Assembly: GCA_948567375.1 (NCBI GenBank)
Contig: OX419761.1
Location: 4,776,501-4,840,500, forward strand
Source: Lunularia cruciata
Lineage: Eukaryota; Streptophyta; Marchantiopsida; Lunulariales; Lunulariaceae
Direction of reading: 5' to 3'
Length of the DNA: 64,000 nucleotides
Shown here: piece by piece, positions 1 to 11,218 of the stretch
Layout of the letters: the number at the start of each line of letters is the position of its first letter
Position numbering within the stretch: the stretch's first letter is position 1
Notes under the pieces: generated by a model
Told to the model about the DNA's origin: nothing
Databases searched by the model: none
The model's input: the letters and a program-made list of their open reading frames with translations, nothing else
Position numbers and translations under genes: made by a program

Positions 1-1212
1 CCTCTTCGTGATAGACACGGAGCCTTGCTCTGACCACCTCATCTGTGTCATCGGCTCGAATTGTCATCTTTGAAGCGCATGATGGGGGTGGCAACAGTGG
101 TGGCATGAAAATGCTGGGTGTTCCATTGTAGCCTTTAACGTCGATTTTGGCCAAATTGAAGTTGTCTCCACATTGACTGCAAATCCTTCTGCCCAAACAC
201 TTAGTTATAAGAACATCTTCGCGTAGCTTGAGGTTGACCACCAAGTCGATCTCCGTCACATCCTCGAGTACCTCCTGCGTAGACAAATACACTTCTCATT
301 CAGTACCTCAGCTTCTGGAGTAAAAAACTCCCTCACTCAGTAAATACACCTGTGAGAGCTGAATCCCTCAAAAAGATGAATGTCTTACCGCTTGGCTAAT
401 GGTGCGGGGAAACCCATCCAAGATGAAACCTCTCTCCCCAGCAGAAAGACCTTGCTCCAAACGTTTCGATAAAAGATTAAAAATAACTTCATCCGGTAGC
501 AACTTCCCTTCTTTCATAGCTGCCGACAACTGCATTGAGAAAGAGACGCGAGCTCAGCTCAGTACAAAGACGTTCCCCATGAAGGCAGACAAAAGCGCCC
601 CAAAAAAGGTGCAATAAGAAACATTAGGACGGGAATCGTATATAGTCGACTTTATGACCTACCCTTTACATTCACCTCGTACGATTTTCAAGTTCTAGTT
701 GAAAACCCAACTATCACAATCTATAAGCTTCCAGGCTAATAATCTACCCAACTTGAAGCTGAGTAGAGTATTCAAGCCACAGAAGCATCAGGTGCATGAC
801 TCTGCCGCTGATGGCACATATCCTAGGCAGGTGCGATACTCAGTAGGAACGCAGATCCAATCCGGGTTGCGATAACTCTTCATAATATCTGTACCTGTTT
901 CGACAGAGGAGATGCAACTTTCAACTCGTTCCGTACAAGATCTCCCATGGCGATGTGAGGCACCTCCAGTAATTTCGAAAGACGGCTTGCGTATGTCCCC
1001 TTCCCGACTCCAGGACATCCCAAAAACACCCACTGAGGCCCTCTGCCCTCATCCTGCCTTTGAGCGTCCTCTACTGTGGGCATCGGCAGGTTCCACACGT
1101 CGACATCCATTGCAGCCTGAGCCGCACCCGCCATTCCTCGGCTGGGCCGATACATGATCGATCTGACCAAGGACTGCAGCCCTGTTCGTGACAGGCGGCT
1201 GACTGCCGCCAT
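1..1212 (-). CDS. Adenylate kinase, organelle-type, 5' three exons (3' end outside window)
   Basis: Transfers phosphate between ATP and AMP to balance adenylate pools. Three exons read on the minus strand: 895-1212 (start ATG 1210-1212), 389-529 and 1-274, all joined in phase 0 with GT/AG introns (365 and 114 nt). Exon 1 gives a roughly 70-residue leader rich in Arg and Ser, suggesting plastid or mitochondrial import, then the P-loop GCPGVGKGT at about residue 73 and the AMP-site region HIAMGDLVRNEL. Exon 2 has the conserved GFILDGFPRT segment. Exon 3 has the lid entry LGRRICSQCG and the ADDTDEVVRARL segment. Order and spacing match plant adenylate kinases with a long lid. The final exon(s) and stop are not in the window. 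Odd point: the usual Thr of the AMP-site ATGD motif is Met here. Family assignment is firm; compartment is inferred. Confidence 0.93.
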
Positions 1213-3637
1213 TGTGAATGTACTTGTCAAAACAGCGACCTAAATTTTCCAAAATGCAGATCGTTTGCGCGCAGCTACGGATGACGAGGCGATCGAAACT
1301 GTCTCTCTAAACAAGACCGCCCCCTGCGAGCGATTTGCACACCAATCCCAACTCCTCACAAACCACACTGTACCACACCAAACGAGAAGGTGTTTAGTTC
1401 TTCTCTGAAAACTCCAGGTTCAATTCCCCAACTCCTGTCCCCGCTCCTCAACCACGCTGCCGATCAAATCCCTCGTATACTGCCGCCCTTGAGAAACTAC
1501 TTCCCCTCCGCCTGCGCTGCCAATGGAAAGTGAAATTCCGACGCCTAGGACAGACAGGCACCTCTATTACACAAGGCTCCTCTACAGCACCACCGCCCTC
1601 AGGAATCTACCCCACCAAATTGATGCGTAGCACGCTCCACCCTCTCAGGACAACCGAGAGCAGTGTAACACGCAACCCCCAGGAGGAAAATTGTCAGAGC
1701 TCAGACGCTCTTCCACAAACTCCAAAAGCGAAATCACCACGCTGAAGGAAACGTTCTGTTGTGCTCAACTCCAAAAAGTCTTCACAACAAAACTATTCAC
1801 CCCGCGTCACTACAGCCTGGGTCGCAAGACAAGGCAAGGCAAGGCAAGGCAGCCAGCGCTCTGAGAGGAAAGAAGAAGGCCGGTCAGTCAGGGTCGAAAC
1901 AACACTGTAAATTGTTCGGATCCGCAGATTCCCGATGCTACTCTCGCAGATCTTCAACCCCTGTCCTCCTCCTGCTCCTCTCACGAAGCTGAGCTGCTCC
2001 TCCTGGTGGCCTTTCCTTCCGCAGCCTCCCCTCAAGAAAAGCAACCCAATGCCTCGCCTCGCCCCGTCCACCAAGCGGGGCCCAAACCCTAACATGGAAG
2101 GCAGGGCCTCGCTCAAAGTTACTAGAACTTACCACGACGCAATGAGCACCTTCGATGTAAATTTCCTGATCCACTACGGTCGTATAACTTCACCACAGTA
2201 CGTGGTCACTTCCCACCACGTTCTTTTTTGACTGACGCACTTTTTACATACTGTGACCGTGTCGCTCTGCGACAGTCTGTCCCCTCCGGTATGTGTTCTC
2301 GTTTCCATAACTTTCATTTGACCGCTCGTGCCTTCGACCTTTCCCTGACCTGCCCATTGTGTTCATCTCTCTTTCTCGAGTAAGTGCACCTGTCAGGAGC
2401 AATCTTACGAGATGAGTGCCTGCCGTCCTTATTGGCAGTGGCTTTTCGGACCTAACTTTCTAGTTACTGTACACCGAGGAGTGATTCTTACAATGAAGGT
2501 CGGGTATATTCCTCAAGCATCCCGTGATTCCATGTGGCCGAGTTAATGCGTGACGTAGTGCTCCAACTGCAGTGGAAAAGAGGTGTATCATATGGTCAAC
2601 TGGGTCGTTCTCCATCTGTGTCTCTAAAGTCAAGTTGAAAGTATCAAGCAGGGGCCACCTCTCCTCTAACCGTTTGAGGAGCTTTGACCTGTGATGCAAT
2701 AAACTTGATTCATGATAGATTACATCAACGCGGGAGCCGTTGAGGATTACTTGCCGCTCAATTTGATACGGCAGTTTTGAACCAGCAAACCCAGTTTTAG
2801 AAGTCAAAAGTCCGAATGAACAGATACAACTCTTTGAAGAATTTGTTTCTGAAGAAAGAACTCTAGAGACGTTATTAAGCAACAGTGCTTCTATTTGAAT
2901 CTAATGCTTCTCCTTCTAAGTAGGATTAGTGAGAATTTGCTCCTTTAATTCTGGTTTACCACGTCGTTGCGTGAAACCTGTAGGCTCCACATCTAAAGTG
3001 TGACTTCTTTTGAGCTATCTGAGGCATTTCCCTCGTACCTTGAATATCCATCGATCTGATGGGTATTACAGTGTCTTCTTATGGCTAACATCAAATCATC
3101 AAAACTTCTCAGGAGATTAACACTAGTACTAATATCGCTTTTGTTAAGGTATGTGTGATTTCACAGCGTTCGGATGCTCTCAAGGCAACAAACATATGTG
3201 CTTCCAGAAAAAAATTTGAGGCTTTGTATAGGTTAAAAGCAAGATTGGTAAACCTGTACTCTTCTGTTCTCGTATGGTCGAAGAAATTGAAGGATTAGGT
3301 TGTACGTTTTCTTCGTTAAATTGCACAACCGAACCACGATTAAGAAGAATAAACTCCTGATAAATTTTAATTAAAAGAGTAAACTTCGTGTAACTAGGTC
3401 CTGCTTGTCTTTCCAAAATATCCTGGGATCGGAGTACAGTTATATATAAGCACAGTAGAAACAAATTGATGTGTTAACATGACACCATTATCAGGAGATT
3501 TTAGTGTGGAAATTTTTAACATTGCCCACGAAATTTCTTGCGAGGTAGCAAGGACGGGTGTGCAGTGAGGTACCAAAACGGCCTCCCAATGTAGCATCCA
3601 CATTAGCACAACTTTAAGAGGGCAGGTTGTTTTCAAT
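1213..3637. other. Intergenic: adenylate kinase upstream region, no gene recognised
   Basis: The first few hundred bases should hold the promoter and 5' UTR of the adenylate kinase gene; no clear TATA box was picked out. The longest open stretch is 140 codons at 2460-2882 (minus). It has no recognisable domain and no visible splice partners, so it is not called as a gene. A run of GGCAA repeats lies near 1831-1850. Confidence 0.5.
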
Positions 3638-3706
3638 CTCTCCCTTGTACGGCTTGATGGGTCTTCCCATCCTTCATTTTTTCTACACGGTCGTCCTTAT
3701 TTTTTA
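3638..3706 (+). repeat. Dispersed short repeat, copy 1
   Basis: Starts TCTCCCTTGTACGGCTTGAT and ends at a T-rich stretch after CTACACGGTCG. The same core occurs at about 60380-60445 (plus) and 25214-25285 (minus), with weaker pieces at 6421-6450, 6868-6930 and 20928-20965. The flanking GGGGCTAAGCCCC palindrome found in the 25 kb and 60 kb copies is absent here. Family identity is unknown. Confidence 0.7.
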
Positions 3707-6700
3707 AAATCGAAAAGTGCGTGAACCGGTAAATGGTCCTCGTACCGACCGTACAAACATGGGTACAATTGTCAGAGCTCCCAATGTATCATTGCTGCTT
3801 ATTGCTTGCCAGTAAGTCATTGATGATATCGAATGGCAGCAAAGTTCTTTGGAAATTTCACTTTGATGCTGCACTAGAAGTTACTCTCGACCTTTGCTGA
3901 CTTCACTCATTACTGCACGGTTGATGTGGAATTCAAAATCTGGTTGATTAGATTCCTCGTTCATCGGATATGGTTCCCCTCACCGGTTTACTTCGTCGAA
4001 TCGGGAGGGAAAGCTACAGTGGAAAGCTTGGACGAGACTGTGAACGGTATAAACTTCATATTCGAATTGATATGATTTTGAATATGATCCTTAGATGGAT
4101 GGACTAACAACAGCCCTCACTCACCCCAGTGATGACATTTTCTTTGCCTCACCTTTTTCGAGTCACCACAATCCTTACCTGAAAGTTTGCAGGACCACAA
4201 AGTATGATTCTTATTGGGTCTTTGAAAATCAACAAGAGTTTCGAGCCGGATGAACGAGGAATAAAGTACCTGGTCGGTGATTATGATGGTCTCATCCATC
4301 TTGTTTACCTCCCCAGTAATCAAGCTGCTGTGCTATTATTTTATATAGGGCAATGACGAATATATGCTCTTGTCCCTCTTGTTGTGGATCTTCAAGTCCC
4401 TAGCTGATGATCTTGGTTCTTGGCATTACACTTAGTTCTCCTACTCTCTATTTTCTTTTGGGTTTTGCAAATATCCCAACAATGAGAGTAAATTTTCGGG
4501 ACAGTTTGGTTGATCTCGATCAATGCCATCTTACAGAATTGAACGTGTTGAATTTTAAAACAGTTCCCGGACATTATTGCCTATTTCTCAAGATATATCT
4601 TTCTAAACTAAAATAACTTTGCAATTAAAATAACTGTGGCTATATAATTGTTATTTATATGTTTATATTAATACTAGAAGAAGATAAGTAAATGTAAAGT
4701 CTTATCATAGGCTTCTTTAACTAATGACGATTTGACAGTCATTTCTCCTTCTCAAATCTTCAATATGTTACGGATTTTGCTTCTAACTTGAACAACCTTT
4801 CCACCACACGAGACTCACACGTACGACACTCTTCTCTCATTTTCGACCCAAGGGGTTCAATGAGTAAATTACGCATCTATTTGAATGGCAGTCTTTCATT
4901 TGTAAATTCTCTTGACTCGTGGAAAAAAGGTGCACAAGTCACCACGAATGCATATTGTGTTGTGCACACCTAGAACACTTGAAAAGACAACTATTCGTTG
5001 AAATCAATGCATCTGGATCTATACCCATGTTTCAAGTTATATATATAAAAAAAAAGAATTGGAAAATCATCAACAGTTGATCACGAATCATTTGGAATCA
5101 CGAAATCCAAATTTGTGATAAATTTAATATGGAAAATTTCTTGTAAATATTCTTAAAACTATGTCAGTATAGGAAGTGAAAAAGCAACTATCAAATCAAC
5201 AACTAAAGAAGCTTACGAAATAAATACTATGTTCTGCTTTGCATATACTTCACTTTCTCCAAATTCGTGCATAGCAATTCCCCAAATAATTTTACAACGG
5301 CACACCAGTTACAAAAGCAGTTGAAAGAGCAGCTGGTCTGGCGCCAGATCACTAGGTGAATTTTGATGCAAAACGCATACACCTTAGATAAGTAGCAATT
5401 TAAACCAGCTGTATAGCTAGATTACTTGGCCAAAACCTTCGAGTTTAAAAGTTTCAACTGCCACCAAGCAATGTACTTAAAAACAAAACCAAACAAAAAC
5501 TATGGATCGTAGAATAACCTGTGGTTGCAGGCAACCAGGAGAGAAACTTAGCCATTAAAAGAACGTGGAGTTTGAGTGACCGTTAAAAGGTAATCTAACC
5601 TCAATCTAATCTTGGAAACTTGTCCAGATAAAAGCCAAATACAGTCACGTTCAAAATGTGTACTTGCCCCATACTAAAAAAATTAAAATAAAAGACGAAA
5701 TGGAATCATTCTATTATTCTGGACATATACCTAGCAAACCGAGCGTGTCAAAATACGAAGCGAACATGGCATGCAGCTAGAGCGGAAATGTCGATGGTTT
5801 AATTTTGTAATTTAAAAAGTTTTTCTTAGGGTTTTTAGTGTAAGTTCACAACTCTAAGATGCTGGAGTTACTTAATTCTTTGGAGACCAATTGGGTTCTC
5901 AAGTAGAGGGCGCCTCTCGTGGATCTTTTTATTAAATACTCTTTCCTGAATTAAGTCCACCGAGCATCTCTGCTCCTTAAGGTTTTTCTTCCAATAAATC
6001 TCTTTAGTGTTCCCATACGGTCAAGATCTAACGGATTAGTTTAGCTGTCTTAATCCTCTTTTGGTGATCTTAGTTTGTCTGACAAAAATTAGTATAAAGA
6101 AAGAAAGAGAGTGTGGTGTTCCATCTCGTCATTGGGAACAGAAACATCTTTCACCTTAAGATATCATAAAGAAAGTTGTCGATTCCTCGATAATACTTTA
6201 GCTTTCACGTCGTGTGTTCGGAATCCCTTGGTGCTTAGTTCTAGTCTTCCTCCCGTTTTACGTAACGCGCTGTAGACTATACAGGCGGCCGGCGAAAGTC
6301 ACCACTTGCCCGCTCTATTACAGACAGTTACCGACTGCCGGCAAAAAGTCGCCTGGTGCTTTTCGTTTTGTCGGAGAAACAAACGGGCAAAACACATCAT
6401 ATATGAAACTACATTAAAAGAAGGAGAAAGGCGACCGCGTAGAAACCATTAAAAGAAGAGCTTCGGAGAAATATTGTCTTTTTAGAAGTAATTAGTTATC
6501 TTTTGGGGATTGGTGGCTGGTGAAACGATAGTAATCGGTACTTTCAAGGATAAAGTGGTCATTATTTCTGAGTCATTTGTTTTCTCTTTTTCTCTAGTTT
6601 TTGAGGCACAAAGAGTAATAAATTTAATAGATAATAAATTGTATAATACCCTATTTTAATATGTATCAAAATTAATTTTTAATTTTTAATTTAAATATAA

Positions 6701-7729
6701 AGATATATAATTTCACCATAAAAATTTCTTATATATAATAATGTAATACCTCGTCCCAGTAGTATTGAGATTTAGTGCATTTTATTTGGAAAATATTATT
6801 TTTGAATGGTTTGATCCGTCTTCCTTTGCTTCTTGTTATTCTAATTGCAGTAGGGCAGATGTCTCCTACCTTCCGGCTTGACGGGGTCTTCCTATACTTA
6901 TTGTTAGTCTACGCGGTGGCGCTTTTTTTGGTTATCCTATGTGTATTGTATACTTGTGTTTTCTAGGAGGAAATCTTGTTGAGATGTAGGATAATCATTA
7001 GAGAAAATACACCTGTTATATTATATTTTGGTTGAAGATGTTTGATATTTACGAAGAGAAAAACTAAAACTAATTATCTTGTTGATTTCGTCCAGCTAGA
7101 GAATTTCCAACATCCGGCCATAAACCGTCGGGTACAAGCTCCGTTGACGTTTAAATAACTCGGACGCTCTACTTTCAGGGAATTTGAATAAGACAAATCA
7201 CCGGCAAGAGTCCTTGTAAGTCCCTGTACGGTAAACGTTGGAGGAGGAACATCAGAATTAGGTTTTTTCGGGCTTTTGTACACTAATGCTCTACTTATTT
7301 TATCGCGTGTTAGTCTCAATCACCTTAGGCGATAATTGAAATAGAATTAGATTTAAACAGATTCTCTAAATACCAAATTTTGTTAAACTATTAACAGATT
7401 TGGTGATAAGGGTTTCATGTACTTTTGATTATGTTAGGCTGGCCATATGGTATCATGGAAATCAAACCCGAACAATCAAAAGGAGAGAATGCAGTTAATT
7501 TCAATCAAAGACATGAAAGTAAATAATGATATACAAAGAAAAAAGATGAGATGGAACACCTCGCTCTCTGTATTGTGTTCTATATGTTATTGCGGTGGAT
7601 ACCCTATTTTCATGAGTGAGGGATGACCTTCCGGCCTTTGTTATTTTATCTTCTAATTGGACTAGAGGCTTGTAGTCTTCCTTGATGGAATTATAGTTTC
7701 AACATGCACTGCATTCTATAATATCATTG
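3707..7729. other. Intergenic, AT-rich, no gene recognised
   Basis: No open frame with a recognisable product. Two partial copies of the dispersed repeat are visible: about 6421-6450 (minus, around GGCGACCGCG) and about 6868-6930 (plus, around GGCTTGACGGGGTCTTCC). The segment 6600-6740 is very AT-rich. Confidence 0.5.
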
Positions 7730-8213
7730 ACTTGGTAATATCTAGAGGGATGTTATATATGATGGTCCAAGTTATATATGATGATCTAAGGAGATAAAAT
7801 AGAGGTATCACCAAAATAGTATTTCCACTAATAGTGTAAAGGCCGAAAACACCTGGCATACTTCAGAGCCAATGGTTGAATTAGGCCTCAAAAAATGAAA
7901 AACTCACCCCTCCAAGGGAAAAAAACATTTCTTTTTCCTCCATGTTTGTCTCATCAAGAGCTTTCCAATGGTACCTCACCCATGCTGTTCTAAGTCTACA
8001 AGAAGATTCTATAAAAATTTCACCCAAGTCAAACTTGTTTGACCAACCAAATAGGACAAGGATTGAGATGTCACCAATTCATAGAACTTATCTAAGGGTG
8101 GAGCTTGTTAACATATAACCAATCCATGCATCTTATCCAAGGGTGGAGCTCCCTTTGAGTGGATCCTTTTTATTATATAATAAAGACAAGGTGCTCTTTT
8201 GGGGCATCGGAGT
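7730..8213 (+). mobile_element. Diverged type-B LTR, 5' part (continues at 19966-20048)
   Basis: Matches, with many differences, the LTRs of element B at 37429 and 43351. Shared blocks include the GGTAAYATCTAGA segment, a GAGAGCTTTCCAAYGGTACC-like segment, TTGTTTGACCAACC and the TATATAATAAAG promoter box at about 8175-8185. It breaks off at 8213 where element C' is inserted. The flank resumes with AGTATTGAG at 19963 and reaches an ATATTACA end at about 20048. The 5' start is too decayed to place. No internal region is attached, so this is a solo LTR or a remnant, and the oldest layer of the nest. Confidence 0.7.
8209..8213. repeat. Target-site duplication of C', left (GGAGT)
   Basis: GGAGT directly precedes the C' terminus TGTAAAAG at 8214. 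AGAGT (19961-19965) directly follows its other terminus TTGTTACA. Four of five bases match, and removing C' rebuilds a continuous type-B LTR. Confidence 0.65.
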
Positions 8214-8339
8214 TGTAAAAGTCCAAGACCGAGGAGAGAAATAGGAGAATGGAAGCTCACATTGGGACACTTGAATGAGGGAAAATGTTGAATGCCTAGC
8301 ATGAGCTTTGGCTCTTGTATTTATAGAGAACATACAAGG

Positions 8340-8344
8340 CCCTT
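8340..8344. repeat. Target-site duplication of A, left (CCCTT)
   Basis: CCCTT occurs here and at 18327-18331, immediately outside element A. Excising A restores the C' LTR across GGCCCTTGAGAAGC, which agrees with the intact LTR near 50720-50735. The final T could belong to the element (TGTC...GACA ends), making the duplication CCCT. Confidence 0.8.
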
Positions 8345-8449
8345 GTCGTGCATATATACATCGCTACACAACATACATCGCTGTCAACATCATACGCTAT
8401 AGAAGCACAACTCACACATAAGTCATACATAGACTCTAAAGTGCCACAA
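8344..8449 (-). repeat. Element A terminal repeat B2
   Basis: About 106 bp, nearly identical to 8941-9046 (B1). It forms the 3' end of element A. The last minus-strand bases read GCACGACA, an inverted match (GACA/TGTC) to the first bases of A1. Absent next to A1 and next to the A-repeat of copy A'. Confidence 0.85.
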
Positions 8450-8938
8450 TAATCAGATTGCTTAACACTCTCAACTCAACTCAACTCAACTCAACTCAAC
8501 TCAACTCAACTCAATTCAACTCAACTCAGATCAGTACTTGATCTGTCACTCTATAAACTGCCAACAATTGGGCACTGATTACAGTCAAGCCACACTCACT
8601 CAAGCATAGAGAATCTGGGTGACGCTCGCTGGCCTTTGTCCACCATAGCCAGGAACTCGAAGGCTCAACATCAAAGAAGTGAGCTCTCTGGAGCTCACTT
8701 TGAAACTATACCCCCTTGAACTTGAGCTAACACTGGAACCCTAACGGTCTCGCTGACGGCACACTCGACGGTGTGAACGGTGCAAAGTGACGGGGGCCCC
8801 ACCATGAAGTCAGTACCCCAAACACCAAATCAGACTGTCGGAAAGTAGTCCCTGAGAAACTACTAGAATAACTCTAACTACTATCACTGGAACTCCAGTG
8901 TCCAAGCAGCTAGATGCGGAACTACAAATGGTGTGACA
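8450..8938 (-). repeat. Element A repeat A2 (3' LTR-like)
   Basis: Minus strand starts TGTCACACCATTTG at 8938 and ends CTGATTA at 8450. It matches A1 (17872-18326) throughout. It is 34 bp longer, mostly because a CTCAA pentamer tract expanded (about 8470-8528, eleven or so units against four in A1). It contains a perfect hairpin at 8677-8700 with 10-bp arms and a TCTG loop. It is followed by B2 rather than by host DNA. Confidence 0.88.
8470..8528. repeat. CTCAA pentanucleotide microsatellite in A2
   Basis: About eleven CTCAA units with one CTCAAT variant. The same site has four units in A1 (about 17891-17911) and one or two in the A-repeat of A' (about 36728-36745). Confidence 0.9.
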
Positions 8939-8940
8939 GT

Positions 8941-9046
8941 TGTCGTGCGTATATACATTGCTACACAACATACATCGTTGTCAACATCATACACTATAGA
9001 AGCATAACTCACATATAAGTCATACATAGACTCTAAAGTGCCACAA
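8941..9046 (-). repeat. Element A internal repeat B1
   Basis: Near-identical to B2. On the minus strand it follows a purine-rich stretch (AGCTAGGGAGGCG, 9048-9060) that could serve as a polypurine tract. It ends GACA, then two bases AC, then A2 starts TGTC. So the B1-A2 junction looks like the element's two outer ends joined head to tail. Confidence 0.85.
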
Positions 9047-9214
9047 TCGCCTCCCTAGCTGGCGGTTAGGTCCCTCTAACTCCAGATAGCCATCTACTCT
9101 AAGTATATGGTATACCCTCTAATGGGCAAAGATCAGGAGGCCGGGTGCTATGGAGCCCCATCGTTAGTTGCATGTTTGCAATCTATACCATATAAAGAAT
9201 GAACTAGCTATAGG

Positions 9215-9601
9215 TCAAGTACATCTAGGACATAACCAATGTCCCTGAGGAACCACCATGAGGGGAGGAGTCATACATGCCATATGCCATCCTTTCAAAC
9301 AACTATCACACACTAACATAGTAGCAGCTCCACCAGAAGAGCCACACAACATACACCTCAAGCCTTCACGTACAAGTGCCAAGCTTGGGTCCATAGTACC
9401 ATCAATGTTTGGGAGGTGGCATGGCGTACAATTGCGCACATGATCCTTCCAAACAACACCATCACGTCCTTCTAACACAAGGACTCCAGATGGCAAAACC
9501 TCACGCACTCTCAAGATAGTGCGGCCTGTAGAAACATCAAGTGTCGTTGGTGCTGTTTGCTGTAGATATACATAGTTGCTTGGATGAAATCGACGGATCA
9601 A
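9215..9601 (-). CDS. PHD finger and integrase C-terminal region of element A polyprotein
   Basis: Last 128 residues of the polyprotein before its TGA at 9215-9217. Residues 1-65 look like the post-integrase region that carries the GPY/F module in other gypsy elements. Residues 83-127 (about 9221-9355) form a C4HC3 PHD finger: C83-x2-C86-x11-C98-x2-C101-x4-H106-x2-C109-x14-C124-x2-C127. The usual Trp sits two residues before the penultimate Cys (W122), and LVCDSC and GWH are also typical. PHD fingers bind histone H3 tails, so this probably steers integration or the methyltransferase to chosen chromatin, as a chromodomain does in chromoviruses. All zinc ligands are intact. Which histone mark is bound cannot be read from the sequence. 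The TGA could itself be a decayed CGA. Confidence 0.9.
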   Translation of the reverse strand: MIRRFHPSNYVYLQQTAPTTLDVSTGRTILRVREVLPSGVLVLEGRDGVVWKDHVRNCTPCHLPNIDGTMDPSLALVREGLRCMLCGSSGGAATMLVCDSCLKGWHMACMTPPLMVVPQGHWLCPRCT

Positions 9602-10475
9602 GGGTCTATAACCTCCTCCTCAAATGGTAGCATAGCGTAAAGTATCTCTATGCTGAGCAAATGCCAAGTTCTCAAAGGCCATCGGCATCACTCTCCAAAA
9701 GATCTCTGCACGCTGAGAACATGCGCTTATCCATACATCGGGGTCATCTAAGTCCAAAACTACAGTAGCATCTCGATGAATGGCTGCAGGTAAATCTGGA
9801 TCTCGTCCATAGAGTAGAAAGTATGGAGAGAAGGATGCTAAGGAGGCTTGCCGGCTGAACCAATAGCCCATGGCCAACCAAGGTAACTAGAGATCCCAAT
9901 CTCCCAAGTGGCCTCTCTGCAAACCATACTTTTGCAATCCTCTCTTCACCGTCTGAACCACTCTCTTTGCTAAGCCATCTGCCTCAGGGTGATCTCGGGA
10001 TGTAGTATGATGATCAATCAAAGCCTTGTCACACAAGACCTGAAACTCTCCCAAGAACTCTGTACCTTGATCAGTCAAAACCTCAGCTGGTGCACCAAAA
10101 TGACTAAGAACTCGATCCAGGAACAAGTAAGCTGTCCCTTCACTAGACTTGTCAGGAAGTGCTACCAACTCAATCCACTTAGAGAAGTGCTCCACCATCA
10201 CCAAAACATACCAATGATGTCTCACAGTCAGCGGTAAAGGTCCAACGAAGTCCAAACTCCAACGGTAACCCAATCCCATGATAGGTAATGGGTGTAGTTG
10301 TGGCGTAGGAGCATTGAATGATGCTCTAACTCGGTCACAAACCACACATCTGGCAACAAACTGCTGTACCTCGGTCTGCATACCGTGCCACCAAAAATGA
10401 CTCTAAAGTAAGCTATATGTACGCTTTACTCCAAAATGTCTTAGCTCCTCATGAGCATGACGGACCAATTGTGGT
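9602..10475 (-). pseudogene. Integrase of element A (DDE type), broken by stops
   Basis: Same frame as the PHD finger. The N-terminal HHCC zinc module reads H-x4-H (HEELRHFG, about 10430-10465) and then C-x2-C (CVVC, about 10336-10347). The catalytic core shows the first Asp in SLDFVG, the second in LTDQGTEF, then the third-residue region HPEADGLAKRVVQ, where the expected catalytic Glu is Lys. In-frame stops: TAG 10403-10405 and 9887-9889, TGA 9620-9622. By family pattern these replace Gln, Gln and Arg. The integrase would join cDNA ends to the target, consistent with the 4-5 bp target duplication. This copy is inactive on both counts. Confidence 0.88.
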
Positions 10476-10849
10476 CTTTGAGATGGAAGTGGTACTACTC
10501 GCACTCTACCATCCTCCCATACACGCAAAACGTGTCTACCCTCCAATCTGAACCGTCTGGCTCGTTGAAGAACACGGTCTCTCTCCTTGGCCCCAACTGT
10601 GCCACCCACAACACCAGTGCAAAGATAGTCCATCACTAAGACATCATCGTGAATGTCTCGCTGAACTGTACCAATATCTTCACTCTCTGGATCTGTGACC
10701 TCAATAACTCCTCCTGTATGCACTGAGAGAGATACCACCAAAGCCTCTGCAAATATACACAGAAAGGCCGATGCATGCCAACCTGGCACCATCTCCTCAT
10801 CTGTCTCACCATGCCAACGTGCTCCGGTCTGATCCTGCTGGCTGGGACA
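10476..10849 (-). pseudogene. RNase H-integrase linker of element A polyprotein
   Basis: Open, in frame, about 125 residues between the RNase H end (DADGLSRNP) and the integrase zinc module. Moderately acidic (WHGETDEEMVPGW, EVTDPESEDIG) with no recognised domain. Linkers of this kind are usual in gypsy pol. Confidence 0.6.
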
Positions 10850-11215
10850 TGGGTTTCTACTCAACCCATCTGCATCACGATTCACCACTCTAGGTTTGTG
10901 AACAACCGTGAAATCATACTCCTATAAAATCAGAGCCCATCGTGCAAGCTTCCCTGAAAGCTTGTCGAACTCCATCAACGACTTCAACGGCTGATGATCA
11001 GTGATGAGAGTGAAGGAGTTACCAAATAGGTAACATCGGAAATGTGCTACTGCCCAAACTACTGCCAAGCACTCTCCCTCATATGAACTATACTTGGCCT
11101 CCGCTGAATTGTTGGAGCGACTAGCATAGACCACCACAAACTCCTTCCCCTCATCATCATGCTGGGTGAGCACCGCTCCAAGCCCCAACATACTCCAATC
11201 AGTGTGAACCTAAAA
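10850..11215 (-). pseudogene. RNase H of element A, two stops
   Basis: Removes the RNA strand during reverse transcription. Motifs in order: HTDWSMLGLGAVL (first catalytic Asp), YEGECLAVVWAV (Glu), TDHQPLKSL (Asp), NRDADGLSR (last Asp). All four catalytic residues are present. Broken by TAG at 11210-11212 (a Gln is expected before VHTDW) and TAG at 10922-10924 (a Gln is expected before EYDF). Confidence 0.88.
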
Positions 11216-11218
11216 TGG

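Noticed and set aside
2460-2882. 140-codon open frame on the minus strand
   Set aside because: No recognised motif, no splice partners and no conserved context; length is within what random sequence gives.
8470-8528. CTCAA array as a telomere-like or CRISPR-like repeat
   Set aside because: Simple pentamer microsatellite inside an LTR-like repeat, no spacers, and not the plant telomere unit.
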